DNA of 64,000 nucleotides from Pseudomonas khavaziana (GTDB taxonomy: Bacteria; Pseudomonadota; Gammaproteobacteria; Pseudomonadales; Pseudomonadaceae): assembly GCF_019145205.1 (NCBI RefSeq), contig NZ_JAHSTT010000004.1, positions 62,001-126,000 of the forward strand, written 5' to 3'. Below the pieces are notes generated by a model. That model was given only the letters and a program-made list of their open reading frames with translations, was not told the DNA's origin and searched no databases. Of the stretch, positions 51,940-59,515 are shown one piece after another. The position numbers were made by a program, and so were the translations under genes. How positions within the stretch are numbered: position 1 is the first letter of the stretch; each line of letters begins with the position of its first letter.

Positions 51940-52104
51940 TCATGCCTGTTGTTTTTCATGAACAAGCTCCTGCTCCATCATTTTCCTTAAGCGGAAAACT
52001 ACCTCCCCGTTCGCTGTCCTTCCGTTCTCCTCTGACTTCGTGCTCAGCCAATCCCTCAGTTGAAGTGGCAAACGAATCACCAGCGGAACTTTTTCTTGCC
52101 TCAT
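51940..52104 (-). CDS. Arc-like ribbon-helix-helix protein, 54 aa
   Basis: Reads MRQEKVPLVIRLPLQLRDWL, then STKSEENGRTANGEVVFRLRKMMEQELVH: the Arc repressor pattern of a short strand (PLVIRLP) and two helices. GGAGGTTAAGG precedes ATG. Too short to be noticed by most gene finders. It is the first gene of the antirepressor operon, as arc is in the P22 immI region. Tandem TGATCATTTG repeats lie just upstream. Confidence 0.8.
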   Translation of the reverse strand: MRQEKVPLVIRLPLQLRDWLSTKSEENGRTANGEVVFRLRKMMEQELVHEKQQA

Positions 52105-52128
52105 CCTTAACCTCCATCGCCATGCGTG

Positions 52129-52195
52129 TGATCATTTGTGATCATTTGATACCATTTGCTATCAATTGTCAATGCTGATCATTGGGGATCATTTG
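52129..52195. promoter_or_regulatory. Divergent promoter with tandem 10-bp operator repeats
   Basis: TGATCATTTG at 52129-52138 and 52139-52148; TGATCATTGG at 52176-52185; GGATCATTTG at 52186-52195. Two head-to-tail pairs spaced one helical turn. Minus-strand TTGACA (52172-52167) between them is a good -35 box for the Arc-like gene. Confidence 0.7.
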
Positions 52196-52246
52196 TTGTC
52201 TGATATAGTGATATGAAACCCAGTAATTAAAAGGCTTCGAGGGCTC

Positions 52247-52702
52247 ATGACCGATACCAGATCTTTTGCTGAACGCCTCCTATGGGCACGCTCCGAAGCA
52301 GGTCTGACGCAAAAAGATCTTTCCGAACAAAGCGGCATCAGCCAACCTCAAATCGTCCGATATGAAGCTGGTCGCTCCAAACCCCGCCTGGGTGGCGCCC
52401 TCAAACTGGCCCGGGTTCTGAAAATGGACGCCTACGATCTGATGCCGGAACTGAAAAAGACCACTAAGGAAATCGAAATTCAGCTCAGCGCCGAAGAAGC
52501 CGAGCAGTTCGATACGGAGGCGGCAAAACTTGGCATTTCGACTGAAGAGCTGATGCGAAAACTGACAATCATTGGGCTCCGGATGAAACTTAAGGATCCT
52601 GAGACGCGCCGCATGATGGAAGAGGAGTTTCCAGGCATGGTAGATCGGTTTGATGCGCTGCCAGGCCCAGATGATGATGGAGATCATGAGCTCGGTAATT
52701 AA
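52247..52702 (+). CDS. XRE repressor with Arc-like C-terminal helix pair, 151 aa
   Basis: N-terminal helix-turn-helix (LLWARSEAGLTQKDLSEQSGISQPQIVRYEAGRSKPRLG). The C-terminal part (KEIEIQLSAEEAEQFDTEAAKLGISTEELMRKL) resembles a ribbon-helix-helix unit. Divergent from the Arc-like gene over the tandem repeats. It would act as the second-site repressor keeping the antirepressor off, like Mnt in P22 although of another family. Confidence 0.8.
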   Translation: MTDTRSFAERLLWARSEAGLTQKDLSEQSGISQPQIVRYEAGRSKPRLGGALKLARVLKMDAYDLMPELKKTTKEIEIQLSAEEAEQFDTEAAKLGISTEELMRKLTIIGLRMKLKDPETRRMMEEEFPGMVDRFDALPGPDDDGDHELGN

Positions 52703-52895
52703 CCTCGCGTGCAACGTGCCGTATTTTTTTCGCCTAGGAACTTCTCTGCTCAAACCGCTATACATACCATCGGACTCCTAACGAAGCGTCTGCGATTACG
52801 ATGGTTTCCAATTATTCACACAAAACCAGCAATTGGAAGGCCATGAAAAGGGCCATCTTTTTTCCGGAAAAGAAAGAGCAAGAAAGGCTTCCGAA

Positions 52896-53792
52896 TTAAC
52901 CGCCGCCCAACTCCCGACCCTCATGGGCGGCAACCGCAAGCAGCGTGTCGAGAATAGTTCTATCTGAATATCCTCCCCGCCCTATCATCTCCATAGCAAT
53001 CGGGGCAGTTGTTTTTCTAATGGTTTCCTCCCCTCCATCTCCAGCTGGAAAAAGCAAACTCGCCATTAATCTGTTAGGAATACTTTGCCCTGTGAGTTCG
53101 GCCCAAGACACAAGGTCCAGATATGGCAATACTCCAAGCCTAACCCATGAGGAAAAATCTGGTCGCCTATACTGCTTTGGTGAGTCCAGGTGGAGTTCTT
53201 CTCTCACTGTTGCAAGCCAAGCTTTAAAAGCATCAACCAAGATAGCATCCGGCATACTAAGATCAACGTCAGCTATAGCATGTAGTGACGTTCTATTCTG
53301 TGATGCATGAAGTGGTAAATCTACGAACTCCATGACTTGATAGGCGAGATCCATATCAATTTTTTCGGAGCCGAAATCAGGAGCGCTTATATTTTCCCAC
53401 CACTGCTTTGCCTTCTCCTTAGCTTCGCTTTTAATCCTTTCATCCTGCTGTAAGAATTGCCTATACGTGAGGGAATGGACAGACTTCGCATAGCTCGAGC
53501 TTATACGACCAACCGCACCATCATGCCCGCAAATGGATGGCAAAATACCAGGACCTTTGAATGAGACCTTAGCGTCCAACCATATTTCAGACCCCAGCCT
53601 AGAAGCTAAATCTTTTTCGTTTGGTGGCCCACCGCAATTTTTACGATGCCCCATCATAAGAAACAACTGCTCTCTTGCTAAAATCTGCTCATACCAGCCA
53701 GCACTATCGAGCTCAGAAGCGAACGCATACTTACTCAGGACAAACCAACTCGGGATATCCGATTTTTTTATAGCATTACTTAATCTGGCCAC
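52896..53792 (-). CDS. DUF6387-like protein, 298 aa
   Basis: The N-terminus (KKSDIPSWFVLSKYAFASELDSAGWYEQILAREQLF) fits proteins I associate with DUF6387, found in accessory regions; the name is tentative. Mostly helical, no signal peptide, no enzymatic motif seen. More AT-rich than phage core genes. It faces away from the second repressor gene and probably has its own promoter at 53793-53900. A defence or exclusion role is conceivable but unproven. Confidence 0.55.
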   Translation of the reverse strand: MARLSNAIKKSDIPSWFVLSKYAFASELDSAGWYEQILAREQLFLMMGHRKNCGGPPNEKDLASRLGSEIWLDAKVSFKGPGILPSICGHDGAVGRISSSYAKSVHSLTYRQFLQQDERIKSEAKEKAKQWWENISAPDFGSEKIDMDLAYQVMEFVDLPLHASQNRTSLHAIADVDLSMPDAILVDAFKAWLATVREELHLDSPKQYRRPDFSSWVRLGVLPYLDLVSWAELTGQSIPNRLMASLLFPAGDGGEETIRKTTAPIAMEMIGRGGYSDRTILDTLLAVAAHEGRELGGG

Positions 53793-53967
53793 TTACCCCC
53801 CCAGTACGTCGAATAGGTTCTAACAAGTCTATATAGCCCGTTAGCAAAATGTAATAGCTCTACAGCGCATCCGAGGAACACACCCGAAACGATCGGGCAC
53901 GCAGGCGTTGAGGCCGGCACCAGGGGTTGGTAGAGTCAGCAAACCGCTGATAAGGCACGGAGCCAGC

Positions 53968-54384
53968 ATGAACAAAAAGGACATGAGCCGTAGGGCGCTG
54001 TTGACGCTCGCGCTGCTCGCCATAACCACACCAGCTTTTGCTCGAGGCGGGCACGGTGGAGGCGGTGGAGGCGGTGGAGGAGGCAGAAGCTCTGGGCGCG
54101 GACGGAGTTCAGGAAGAGGTGGCGGAGGTGCCGGCGGATTCATATTCTTATTAATTATTGGAGCCGGGATAGCCATCTATTCCCTCTTCAGCGGCCTGAA
54201 GCCCGGGATCGCAGAGAGCGCGAGGCAGCCCAGGCTTTACTTCCTCCGAAGTCACCCGCTTCAGACTGGGCGCAGCTCGGGCTTTGTCCACTTTGTGGAA
54301 GTAACGTCGTTCAGCGAACTGCGAGGAAGGGACGCTACAAGGGGAGGGAATTTTTTGGCTGCTCTAGATACTTACGATGTTTAG
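53968..54384 (+). CDS. Gly-rich exported or membrane protein, 138 aa
   Basis: A signal-like start (KKDMSRRALLTLALLAITTPAFA), then a run of glycines broken by RSSGRGRSSGRG, and a membrane segment (FIFLLIIGAGIAIYSLF). The part after residue 85 has no features. ATG at 53968 has only weak ribosome-site bases. Could be a small envelope protein; function unknown. The Gly-rich stretch is low complexity and similarity to others would be unreliable. Confidence 0.5.
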   Translation: MNKKDMSRRALLTLALLAITTPAFARGGHGGGGGGGGGGRSSGRGRSSGRGGGGAGGFIFLLIIGAGIAIYSLFSGLKPGIAESARQPRLYFLRSHPLQTGRSSGFVHFVEVTSFSELRGRDATRGGNFLAALDTYDV

Positions 54385-54535
54385 GCATACGGAAGACGAC
54401 ACCGGTATCACCATAACGCACTTTGAACGTACTGAGCACTCCCCAAGGGTATTGACTCTCCAGACTGGATTTCTCCAGCAATGCAGGCTATTAATATGCC
54501 ACTACCATTGAATAGCATAAAAACGGAGCCTCACA

Positions 54536-55075
54536 ATGGATCAGCTTTCAAAGTTCTTAACAAAAAACCCCGTGATAGTCGTCGCGATGTTTTTTTTCAC
54601 ATTTTTTGCAACCGTTGCAGGCCTTCTCGTTAGCTGGGACGTCCTTTATAAAGATTACCTATCACATACTGTAACGATACCAATCTGGTTCACATTGCTA
54701 GTAGCATTTGCAATATTCTTCGGATGGATTTTATATGGAACGCGAAGGAGAAAGCTTAAAGACGCACCTCTAGAACTAATAGCTGATAAGTTATTTGGCG
54801 TTGAGCGTGTACTAACCAGTGGCAAAAAATTTGTCAGCTGCAAATTCAATGGCACCGAGATTGTTATTGATGGCCAAGCCAAAATTGGATTTGAAAGCTG
54901 TAGCTTTATTAATTCAAGATTTACTTTTGCCGGTGCCGCTGCGCAAACAATGGCTGTACTGAGCGGAATGTATAGAGACCCTAGTTTTCAACCAATGATT
55001 GATGAAACCTTTCAAAATGTGAAATCCGGCGATTTCTCCATCTCCCCTTCTCCCTCAGGCAAAAGAGAACGATAG
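54536..55075 (+). CDS. Two-span membrane protein with cytoplasmic domain, 179 aa
   Basis: Two membrane helices (about residues 13-33 and 47-67) then a basic stretch (GTRRRKLKD) and a beta-rich C-terminal half with repeated FxSCxF-type segments (KKFVSCKFNG, IGFESCSFINSRF), resembling pentapeptide or beta-helix strands. Much AT-richer than the phage core. A candidate superinfection exclusion protein by topology and place. ATG follows GGAGCCTCACA. Confidence 0.7.
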   Translation: MDQLSKFLTKNPVIVVAMFFFTFFATVAGLLVSWDVLYKDYLSHTVTIPIWFTLLVAFAIFFGWILYGTRRRKLKDAPLELIADKLFGVERVLTSGKKFVSCKFNGTEIVIDGQAKIGFESCSFINSRFTFAGAAAQTMAVLSGMYRDPSFQPMIDETFQNVKSGDFSISPSPSGKRER

Positions 55076-55153
55076 AAAATCCAGATAGTTAATACTATAT
55101 TTTTCCCATTTTCTGAGAACGCGGTATAGCTGGCTAAGGGTCCGAGGCAATAT

Positions 55154-55309
55154 ATGTTAAGGAATATAGCAACTGCTACAAAGATCAAGTTGCGAGGCGC
55201 CGGCTATCGACCTGTGTACCGCATTGAGGACGAGCGGATTGTTATCCTGGTGCTGACCGTCGGTGAGCGCAAGCGAAGCTCCGTGTATGAGCAGGCGGGG
55301 GAATGGTAG
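55154..55309 (+). pseudogene. relE toxin fragment, 51 codons
   Basis: Reads TATKIKLRGAGYRPVYRIED and then ERIVILVLTVGERKRSSVYE: the C-terminal half of a RelE toxin, including the arginine and tyrosine block. The N-terminal half and any antitoxin are missing, so it is a remnant unless expressed as a short protein. Followed by a hairpin at 55323. Confidence 0.75.
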
Positions 55310-55322
55310 CTCCTCAACGAAA

Positions 55323-55342
55323 AGCCCGCACATCGGCGGGCT
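55323..55342. terminator. Hairpin between relE remnant and the 55382 gene
   Basis: AGCCCGC-ACATCG-GCGGGCT. On the minus strand it is followed by TTTTCGTT, fitting a terminator for the gene at 55382-55579. Confidence 0.8.
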
Positions 55343-55381
55343 ATCAACGGTTGCTGCTTGATCAATCCGGCTCTTGTGCCC

Positions 55382-55579
55382 TCAACTAGCCAGGCCCTGC
55401 TTGATATGCCCGGCGTTCTCGCCGATCGTCTCCAAGGCACCTCGCACGTTACCACCTGCCTCGACGCTGCCTTGGTGTTCGACGAGCAATGTCAGCTCCA
55501 TCAGTGCAGCTTCCAGGGCAAGCTGGTTTTCGTAGATTCGTTCAAGCGTGTCAGGGAGTGAGTATTGTGGGGAGGGCAT
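55382..55579 (-). CDS. Small helical hypothetical protein, 65 aa
   Basis: MPSPQYSLPDTLERIYENQL, then EAALMELTLLVEHQGSVEAGG, ending in IKQGLAS: probably two helices. ATG at 55579 has CCCTCC/GGAGG complementarity nearby on the other strand but a weak ribosome site of its own. No family recognised. Bounded by terminators on both sides, so it is a single-gene unit. Confidence 0.55.
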   Translation of the reverse strand: MPSPQYSLPDTLERIYENQLALEAALMELTLLVEHQGSVEAGGNVRGALETIGENAGHIKQGLAS

Positions 55580-55655
55580 GGCTTCGACTCCATTCGAGGG
55601 CAAAAATGCAGCTTAGGTAAACATAAGCGTGATTGGCAAATCCCGGGCAAAGAAA

Positions 55656-55678
55656 AGCCCGCGATGTGTAGGCGGGCT
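55656..55678 (-). terminator. Terminator downstream of the PIN gene
   Basis: Minus strand AGCCCGC-CTACACATC-GCGGGCT followed by TTTCTTT, about 100 bp past the PIN stop. Confidence 0.82.
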
Positions 55679-55776
55679 GAAAGGTTTTCACTAGGAGCTG
55701 GGATAACCATAGACTCCCGACTGTGAAAAGACCGTGAAAACCAGATACAAGAAGCCCGGCGCTTGGCTGGGATTGA

Positions 55777-56268
55777 CTACTCAAAAGGTATTGGGTGCTG
55801 CCGCAATCCGTCAGGTATATTAAGATCCCTTATCGCTAAGCCTTTTACATTATGCCTTCCGCACTCGGTGAGCATTGGCTGATCATTGGTAAGAACCAAT
55901 CGAGCATTGTTCACGATAGCTATAGCAATAATCTGCCAGTCAACTTTAACCGCCTGGCGTCCGCGGTCTTTTGTTGTGCTGGCTTTTCTAGCTGCTTGCC
56001 CGCGCCTAGCGACTTGCGATGTTTCGATCGCGGCGCGCATGTCGTAGCTCAGAAGCTTGAAGGCATTTGTCTTGAATAGGGCAACACTTTGGGCGGCCTC
56101 GTTTTCGGTGGCCGCCTCTAAGAATTCAGCCCAAACCTGAGCAGGGATTCCGATAGCTTCACGTTTACGCGCCAGCTCAGCGACCAAACCTTTAACTCTG
56201 AGGTGGTCATCTGGAGAAAGTCTGTTGCTGAAGTAAAGCGCGAGGATGTTGGTGTCCCAGATTACCAA
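55777..56268 (-). CDS. PIN-domain nuclease, 163 aa
   Basis: The acidic residues of a PIN active site are in place: Asp5 in IWDTNILALYF, Glu48 in AQVWAEFLEAA, and late aspartates (VDWQIIAIAI, LTNDQPML). PIN proteins cut RNA, often as VapC-type toxins. It is longer than VapC (about 130 aa) and has no small antitoxin; instead its TTG start directly follows the stop of the 246-aa upstream gene. AAAGGGG lies before the TTG. Toxin or defence effector is likely. Confidence 0.82.
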   Translation of the reverse strand: MVIWDTNILALYFSNRLSPDDHLRVKGLVAELARKREAIGIPAQVWAEFLEAATENEAAQSVALFKTNAFKLLSYDMRAAIETSQVARRGQAARKASTTKDRGRQAVKVDWQIIAIAIVNNARLVLTNDQPMLTECGRHNVKGLAIRDLNIPDGLRQHPIPFE

Positions 56269-57009
56269 TTAATGCCCCTTTCTTATTTCAGCGCATCGCC
56301 CTTCAATGTCAGCAACATCTCTCCAGCCGGAAGCTAATTTGCCCATGAGATCATATGCAGCATCCCAATCCGTGGAGAGCGCTGTCCAAGCAGTAACGAT
56401 GAGATTCTCAAGAATCCATCGCCCTTCGTGAGTGCGCCGCCATCTTCCTTTCCCGGTGACCTCGATGGGGTCTCCTAGGTAGTGCGAGGATATTTCCCTG
56501 GCGAGATCTTCGCCTTTCACTGTGCAGCGATATTCTGTGCCGTCTGAGTCTTTAAGCAGCAGGGGAATGGTGTCGTCGCGCCCGCCGATTTTGATTACAC
56601 GGCCTGTAACCGTACTTTCCTGATCAATGACGAGCTCTTTATCGGGCCTAATCTTTTGGTTGCCGGGGAAAGGGTAAATCACAGCTCCTGCTGGATTCTT
56701 AAGCTCACCCTTTTTACCGTCCTGACTTAACAGTTCGTTGATTCTTGATAATGCTTTGGTGGCTTCTTGGTCGGCATCATCGCTATTACTTACAGCTAAC
56801 GATACACGTTCAGATACGGCTGGAGCGGCTTCAGGCTCAGCCCATGCACGTAGGGCTGCGCTTCCGACGGCGACCCTGTCCAAATGGACAAGCTCCTTCT
56901 CACCCATGAGTTTGGCCAATTCGGCCAAATAGAGTGCCAGCCGATCAAGCGGGAGCTTGTTCGGGTGAGAACCCTTAATCCTGAGTGTATAGGTATTGAG
57001 CTTTTTCAT
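56269..57009 (-). CDS. Partner of the PIN nuclease, 246 aa
   Basis: Two parts are visible. Residues 1-70 (NTYTLRIKGSHPNKLPLDRLALYLAELAKLMG, then EKELVHLDRVAVGSAAL) resemble a conserved N-terminal domain seen beside PIN proteins in other proteobacteria, as I recall. Residues about 135-215 (STVTGRVIKIGGRDDTI, EVTGKGRWRRTHEGRWIL) look like a beta-barrel, OB-like. Start could also be ATG 57042. Zero-gap order with the PIN gene suggests one two-protein system, perhaps sensor or antitoxin plus nuclease. Confidence 0.65.
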   Translation of the reverse strand: MKKLNTYTLRIKGSHPNKLPLDRLALYLAELAKLMGEKELVHLDRVAVGSAALRAWAEPEAAPAVSERVSLAVSNSDDADQEATKALSRINELLSQDGKKGELKNPAGAVIYPFPGNQKIRPDKELVIDQESTVTGRVIKIGGRDDTIPLLLKDSDGTEYRCTVKGEDLAREISSHYLGDPIEVTGKGRWRRTHEGRWILENLIVTAWTALSTDWDAAYDLMGKLASGWRDVADIEGRCAEIRKGH

Positions 57010-57337
57010 GAGTCGATTATAGGTTTGATCCAGGCGTTTCATCCATGGCGAATATCTTACAAATCCGATTTTGCTCCATCTACACTTGGTGGGCACGTGT
57101 TATTTGCCCCGCCTTCACCTCATCCCATACCCAGCCAGCCGCCACCCGTCCGCATGAAGCACCGCGTTCATCTTCAACACGGTCTGCGCGACTGCCCCAT
57201 TCCCTGCCAGCCTCAGCCGCCCCGCAAACCTCAGCGGCTCAACGGCAAACCACATGAGACCGGAGGCGACGCCCTGCAGCTCGCGCTTAAGGACTTGGTT
57301 AGGATTGGTGAAGGCATGACCAAATATCCAGGCAGGC
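57010..57337. other. 328-bp gap, no convincing gene
   Basis: Contains the probable promoter of the PIN pair (minus strand TATAAT near 57022). A Pro/His-rich plus-strand frame from about 57153 runs into the lipoprotein gene on the other strand and has no ribosome site, so I do not call it. Confidence 0.5.
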
Positions 57338-57802
57338 CTATTGCGCCATTATTTCCTGATAGCGCTTCTGGTATTCGTCATAAGGCAGGTTCTGCTCAGT
57401 GAGCTTCTGGAGCTGGACCTGCTTGTACTGACTCTTAGTCATAGGTCCAGGTGCCGACTGCACGGGCGCAGCGGAGTATTTTGATGGCGCCCCTCCCCCT
57501 ACCTTCGACCCGCTACGGGCATAGCTGCTCACAGTCCCGTCAGGAGCAATGGTCACCGTAGTGCTCTCTACCTCTGTGCCGATACCTGCGAAACCAACGT
57601 AGGCATAGCCCCAGCCCAAAACCTGCGATCCGTCAGAATTCTGGGTGACTGCTGTGGGCGGGCCGAGAAGGGCAATCACTTCATTGCTGGTGGTTTTGCC
57701 TTTAATCAGGCTATCGATCTGGGCTTGCTCGATTTTGGTGCCACTGCTCGCGCAGCCCGAGAGGAGCGCTGCCATTGAGAGGCAAAGAAGCGTCTTTTTC
57801 AT
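57338..57802 (-). CDS. BamE/SmpA-like lipoprotein, 154 aa
   Basis: Signal with lipobox (LLSGCASS, Cys17), then the SmpA/OmlA pattern: KIEQAQIDSLIKGKTTSNEVIALLGPPTAV and a strand LGWGYAYVGFAG. The C-terminus has a glutamine-rich tail. Related to BamE of the outer-membrane assembly machine but more diverged. Phage-borne copies of such lipoproteins exist and might alter the host surface; this is inference. Confidence 0.8.
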   Translation of the reverse strand: MKKTLLCLSMAALLSGCASSGTKIEQAQIDSLIKGKTTSNEVIALLGPPTAVTQNSDGSQVLGWGYAYVGFAGIGTEVESTTVTIAPDGTVSSYARSGSKVGGGAPSKYSAAPVQSAPGPMTKSQYKQVQLQKLTEQNLPYDEYQKRYQEIMAQ

Positions 57803-57928
57803 AAAGTCCCTTTTTGTCTTGAGGCCGGCAAACTCTAGCCCTAGCTGGTGCTGCCAACCAGTCTTGATGAGGCGAATCTAACACCATTAATTAGCCACTA
57901 CGAGTTGAAAGCTTTCTGCCCGCGAAAA

Positions 57929-57982
57929 TTAGCAAACGTCAAATCCAAAAAACAATTTGCTAATTTATTTAGCTATTGCTAA
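57929..57982. promoter_or_regulatory. Second cluster of TTTGCTAA motifs
   Basis: TTAGCAAA (57929-57936, inverted), TTTGCTAA (57956-57963) and ATTGCTAA (57975-57982) lie upstream of the integration gene block. The motif is the same as in the repressor/Cro operator at 49439-49488, so the repressor may also control integration and excision. Confidence 0.65.
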
Positions 57983-58083
57983 TTTACAGCCACTCCTTCG
58001 CCACCTCATGGCGAAACAAGAGCACCTCAATTTTTGCGAAAGCCAACAACGCGGCGGGCCCTTGCTCGCCTTGGAGAAAGTGA

Positions 58084-58305
58084 ATGTCACGTAAGCCCAT
58101 CACACCGCTTCAGCTATTCAAGGTGATGATTTCCATCCTGCTCTACACCACCGCCTCTGGCGCCTGGCTCCTTTTTGCCGCCCGCGACCTGATCAGCAGC
58201 TCCTCGGATTTCGACGTGGCGGCGGCTTTCTTCGGCACCGCAGCCTGGCTCATTGCGAGCGCCTGCTTATTCCTCCTCATCACCACGCCGAAATCAGGCG
58301 AGTAA
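58084..58305 (+). CDS. Small membrane protein, 73 aa
   Basis: Two membrane segments (about residues 12-31 and 44-66) after a basic start. GGAGAAAGTGA precedes ATG. First gene of the plus-strand block that ends with the integrase. No family recognised. Confidence 0.68.
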   Translation: MSRKPITPLQLFKVMISILLYTTASGAWLLFAARDLISSSSDFDVAAAFFGTAAWLIASACLFLLITTPKSGE

Positions 58306-58353
58306 TCCATTCAGCCAGCTCCCAATATTTTGGGAGTTCGCCAGGAGATCATC

Positions 58354-58587
58354 ATGAGCATCAACCAATACGATTCCCGCACCGCCGACAAGTTTGTGGT
58401 GCGACTGCCTGACGGCCTGCGCGCTGACATTGAAGCGGCTGCGAACGCCGCAGACCGCAGCATGAACAGCGTCTTCGTCCAAGCCGTGCGCCAGTATCTG
58501 GACGGACAGAATCGCCAAACCTTGCTGCTGGACGCACTGGCAAATGCCGTCGTCCCGCTCCCGCCTGCTGCGAGTTCGGGCCAATGA
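58354..58587 (+). CDS. Arc-family ribbon-helix-helix protein, 77 aa
   Basis: The pattern DKFVVRLPDGLRADIEAAANAADRSMNSVFVQAVRQYL is that of Arc/MetJ-like DNA-binding domains: strand KFVVRLP and two helices. AGGAGATCATC precedes ATG 58354. Its stop overlaps the next ATG (ATGA). May regulate the integration genes or act in excision. Confidence 0.83.
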   Translation: MSINQYDSRTADKFVVRLPDGLRADIEAAANAADRSMNSVFVQAVRQYLDGQNRQTLLLDALANAVVPLPPAASSGQ

Positions 58588-58751
58588 GCCGCCGCAACGG
58601 AAAATTGGGTGAGCATTTGATCGAGCTGTTCAATGCCCTGCAGCGTCGAGAAACCACCTTCGGCCAGATCTACGCCATGTCCGCATCGTGCGGCATCGAC
58701 GCGCGCAGGGTGCTCGCAGACCACTTTCAAGGTGGTGAACTTCATGGCTAA
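58584..58751 (+). CDS. Very small hypothetical protein, 55 aa
   Basis: MSRRNGKLGEHLIELFNALQ, then RRETTFGQIYAMSASCGIDA, ending in HFQGGELHG. Starts inside the stop of the RHH gene (ATGA) and ends 8 bp inside the next gene, so it is held in a chain of coupled genes. Probably real despite its size. No family recognised. Confidence 0.65.
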   Translation: MSRRNGKLGEHLIELFNALQRRETTFGQIYAMSASCGIDARRVLADHFQGGELHG

Positions 58752-59091
58752 GACAGTGCTGCGGGTGCGCCTTGATGGCGTCGCGTTCTACTTGAACACC
58801 GAGAATTCCTCGCCGAGTACCGGACACAGGAACAGGTATCGCTTGTTCAAGACAGAAAACTACGGGCGCGATAAATCCGGCTGGATTCAGGTGGGTTCGA
58901 TGGCTGGCCAGGAGTTGTTGGAAATAGAAGATGAAGGCGCCTTGCTGAAGGCGTGTGAAAAGCTGTTCACCAGCAAGAAGCCCCACCGCTACGACCTGCA
59001 TGGCGCGATACGCGGCAAACCCGGTAAGTGGGAGGGGGAGGCCTTTCCCGTCAGGAAGTCAGTGCAAACAATGTCCTCTATCGAACAGTGA
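58744..59091 (+). CDS. Hypothetical protein, 115 aa
   Basis: ATG at 58744 overlaps the preceding stop. Beta-rich N-terminal half (KTVLRVRLDGVAFYLNTEN, RYRLFKTENYGRDKSGWIQVG) and a basic C-terminus. No recognised family. Seven bp separate it from the excisionase-like gene. Confidence 0.65.
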   Translation: MAKTVLRVRLDGVAFYLNTENSSPSTGHRNRYRLFKTENYGRDKSGWIQVGSMAGQELLEIEDEGALLKACEKLFTSKKPHRYDLHGAIRGKPGKWEGEAFPVRKSVQTMSSIEQ

Positions 59092-59098
59092 TGACTCC

Positions 59099-59515
59099 AT
59101 GGCCAAGTCAACTGCATTACCCATCAAAGAGACCGCGCCTCGCTTCCTCAGAGCGTCAACTGCCCCTGCGTACCTGGGCATGTGCCGGGAAGAATTTAAT
59201 AAGACGGTTCGGCCTAACGTCCGTGAATTTCCCATTGGGAAACAGGGCGTTGGCTTCGACCGCATTGAGCTGGATGAATGGGCAGATTCCTGGGCTGAGT
59301 CCATGGCAATTGAAAAGCAGGCCGATCGGGACAACAATCGCCCCCGCAGTGAGCGCCAGGGCAAGAAGAAAGGAGAATTGCCATGGCCCAAAAAGCTATC
59401 ACCGGGCTCCAGCAAATGCCGAACGGCATCTGGAAGATCGACAAAAAATATAGAGGAGAACGAATTCAAGAGAGTACTGGCACTTGTAACCGCGCCGAAG
59501 CAGAGCAATACCTGA
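59099..59515 (+). CDS. Excisionase-like protein (AlpA/MerR type), 138 aa
   Basis: The segment FLRASTAPAYLGMCREEFNKTVRPNVREFPIGKQGVGFDRIELDEWADSW is a winged-helix of the kind used by phage excisionases and AlpA regulators, followed by a basic tail. The frame overlaps the integrase start by 133 bp; the part past 59383 may add little function. Upstream of int, as expected for xis. Confidence 0.75.
   Translation: MAKSTALPIKETAPRFLRASTAPAYLGMCREEFNKTVRPNVREFPIGKQGVGFDRIELDEWADSWAESMAIEKQADRDNNRPRSERQGKKKGELPWPKKLSPGSSKCRTASGRSTKNIEENEFKRVLALVTAPKQSNT

Noticed and set aside
52800..52860. Possible terminator after the XRE-RHH gene (GGCC...GGCC before a T-run)
   Set aside because: The stem is only four base pairs, so the T-run alone is not enough for a call.
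57153..57402. Plus-strand Pro/His-rich frame next to the lipoprotein gene
   Set aside because: No ribosome site, low-complexity composition and overlap with the lipoprotein 3' end.
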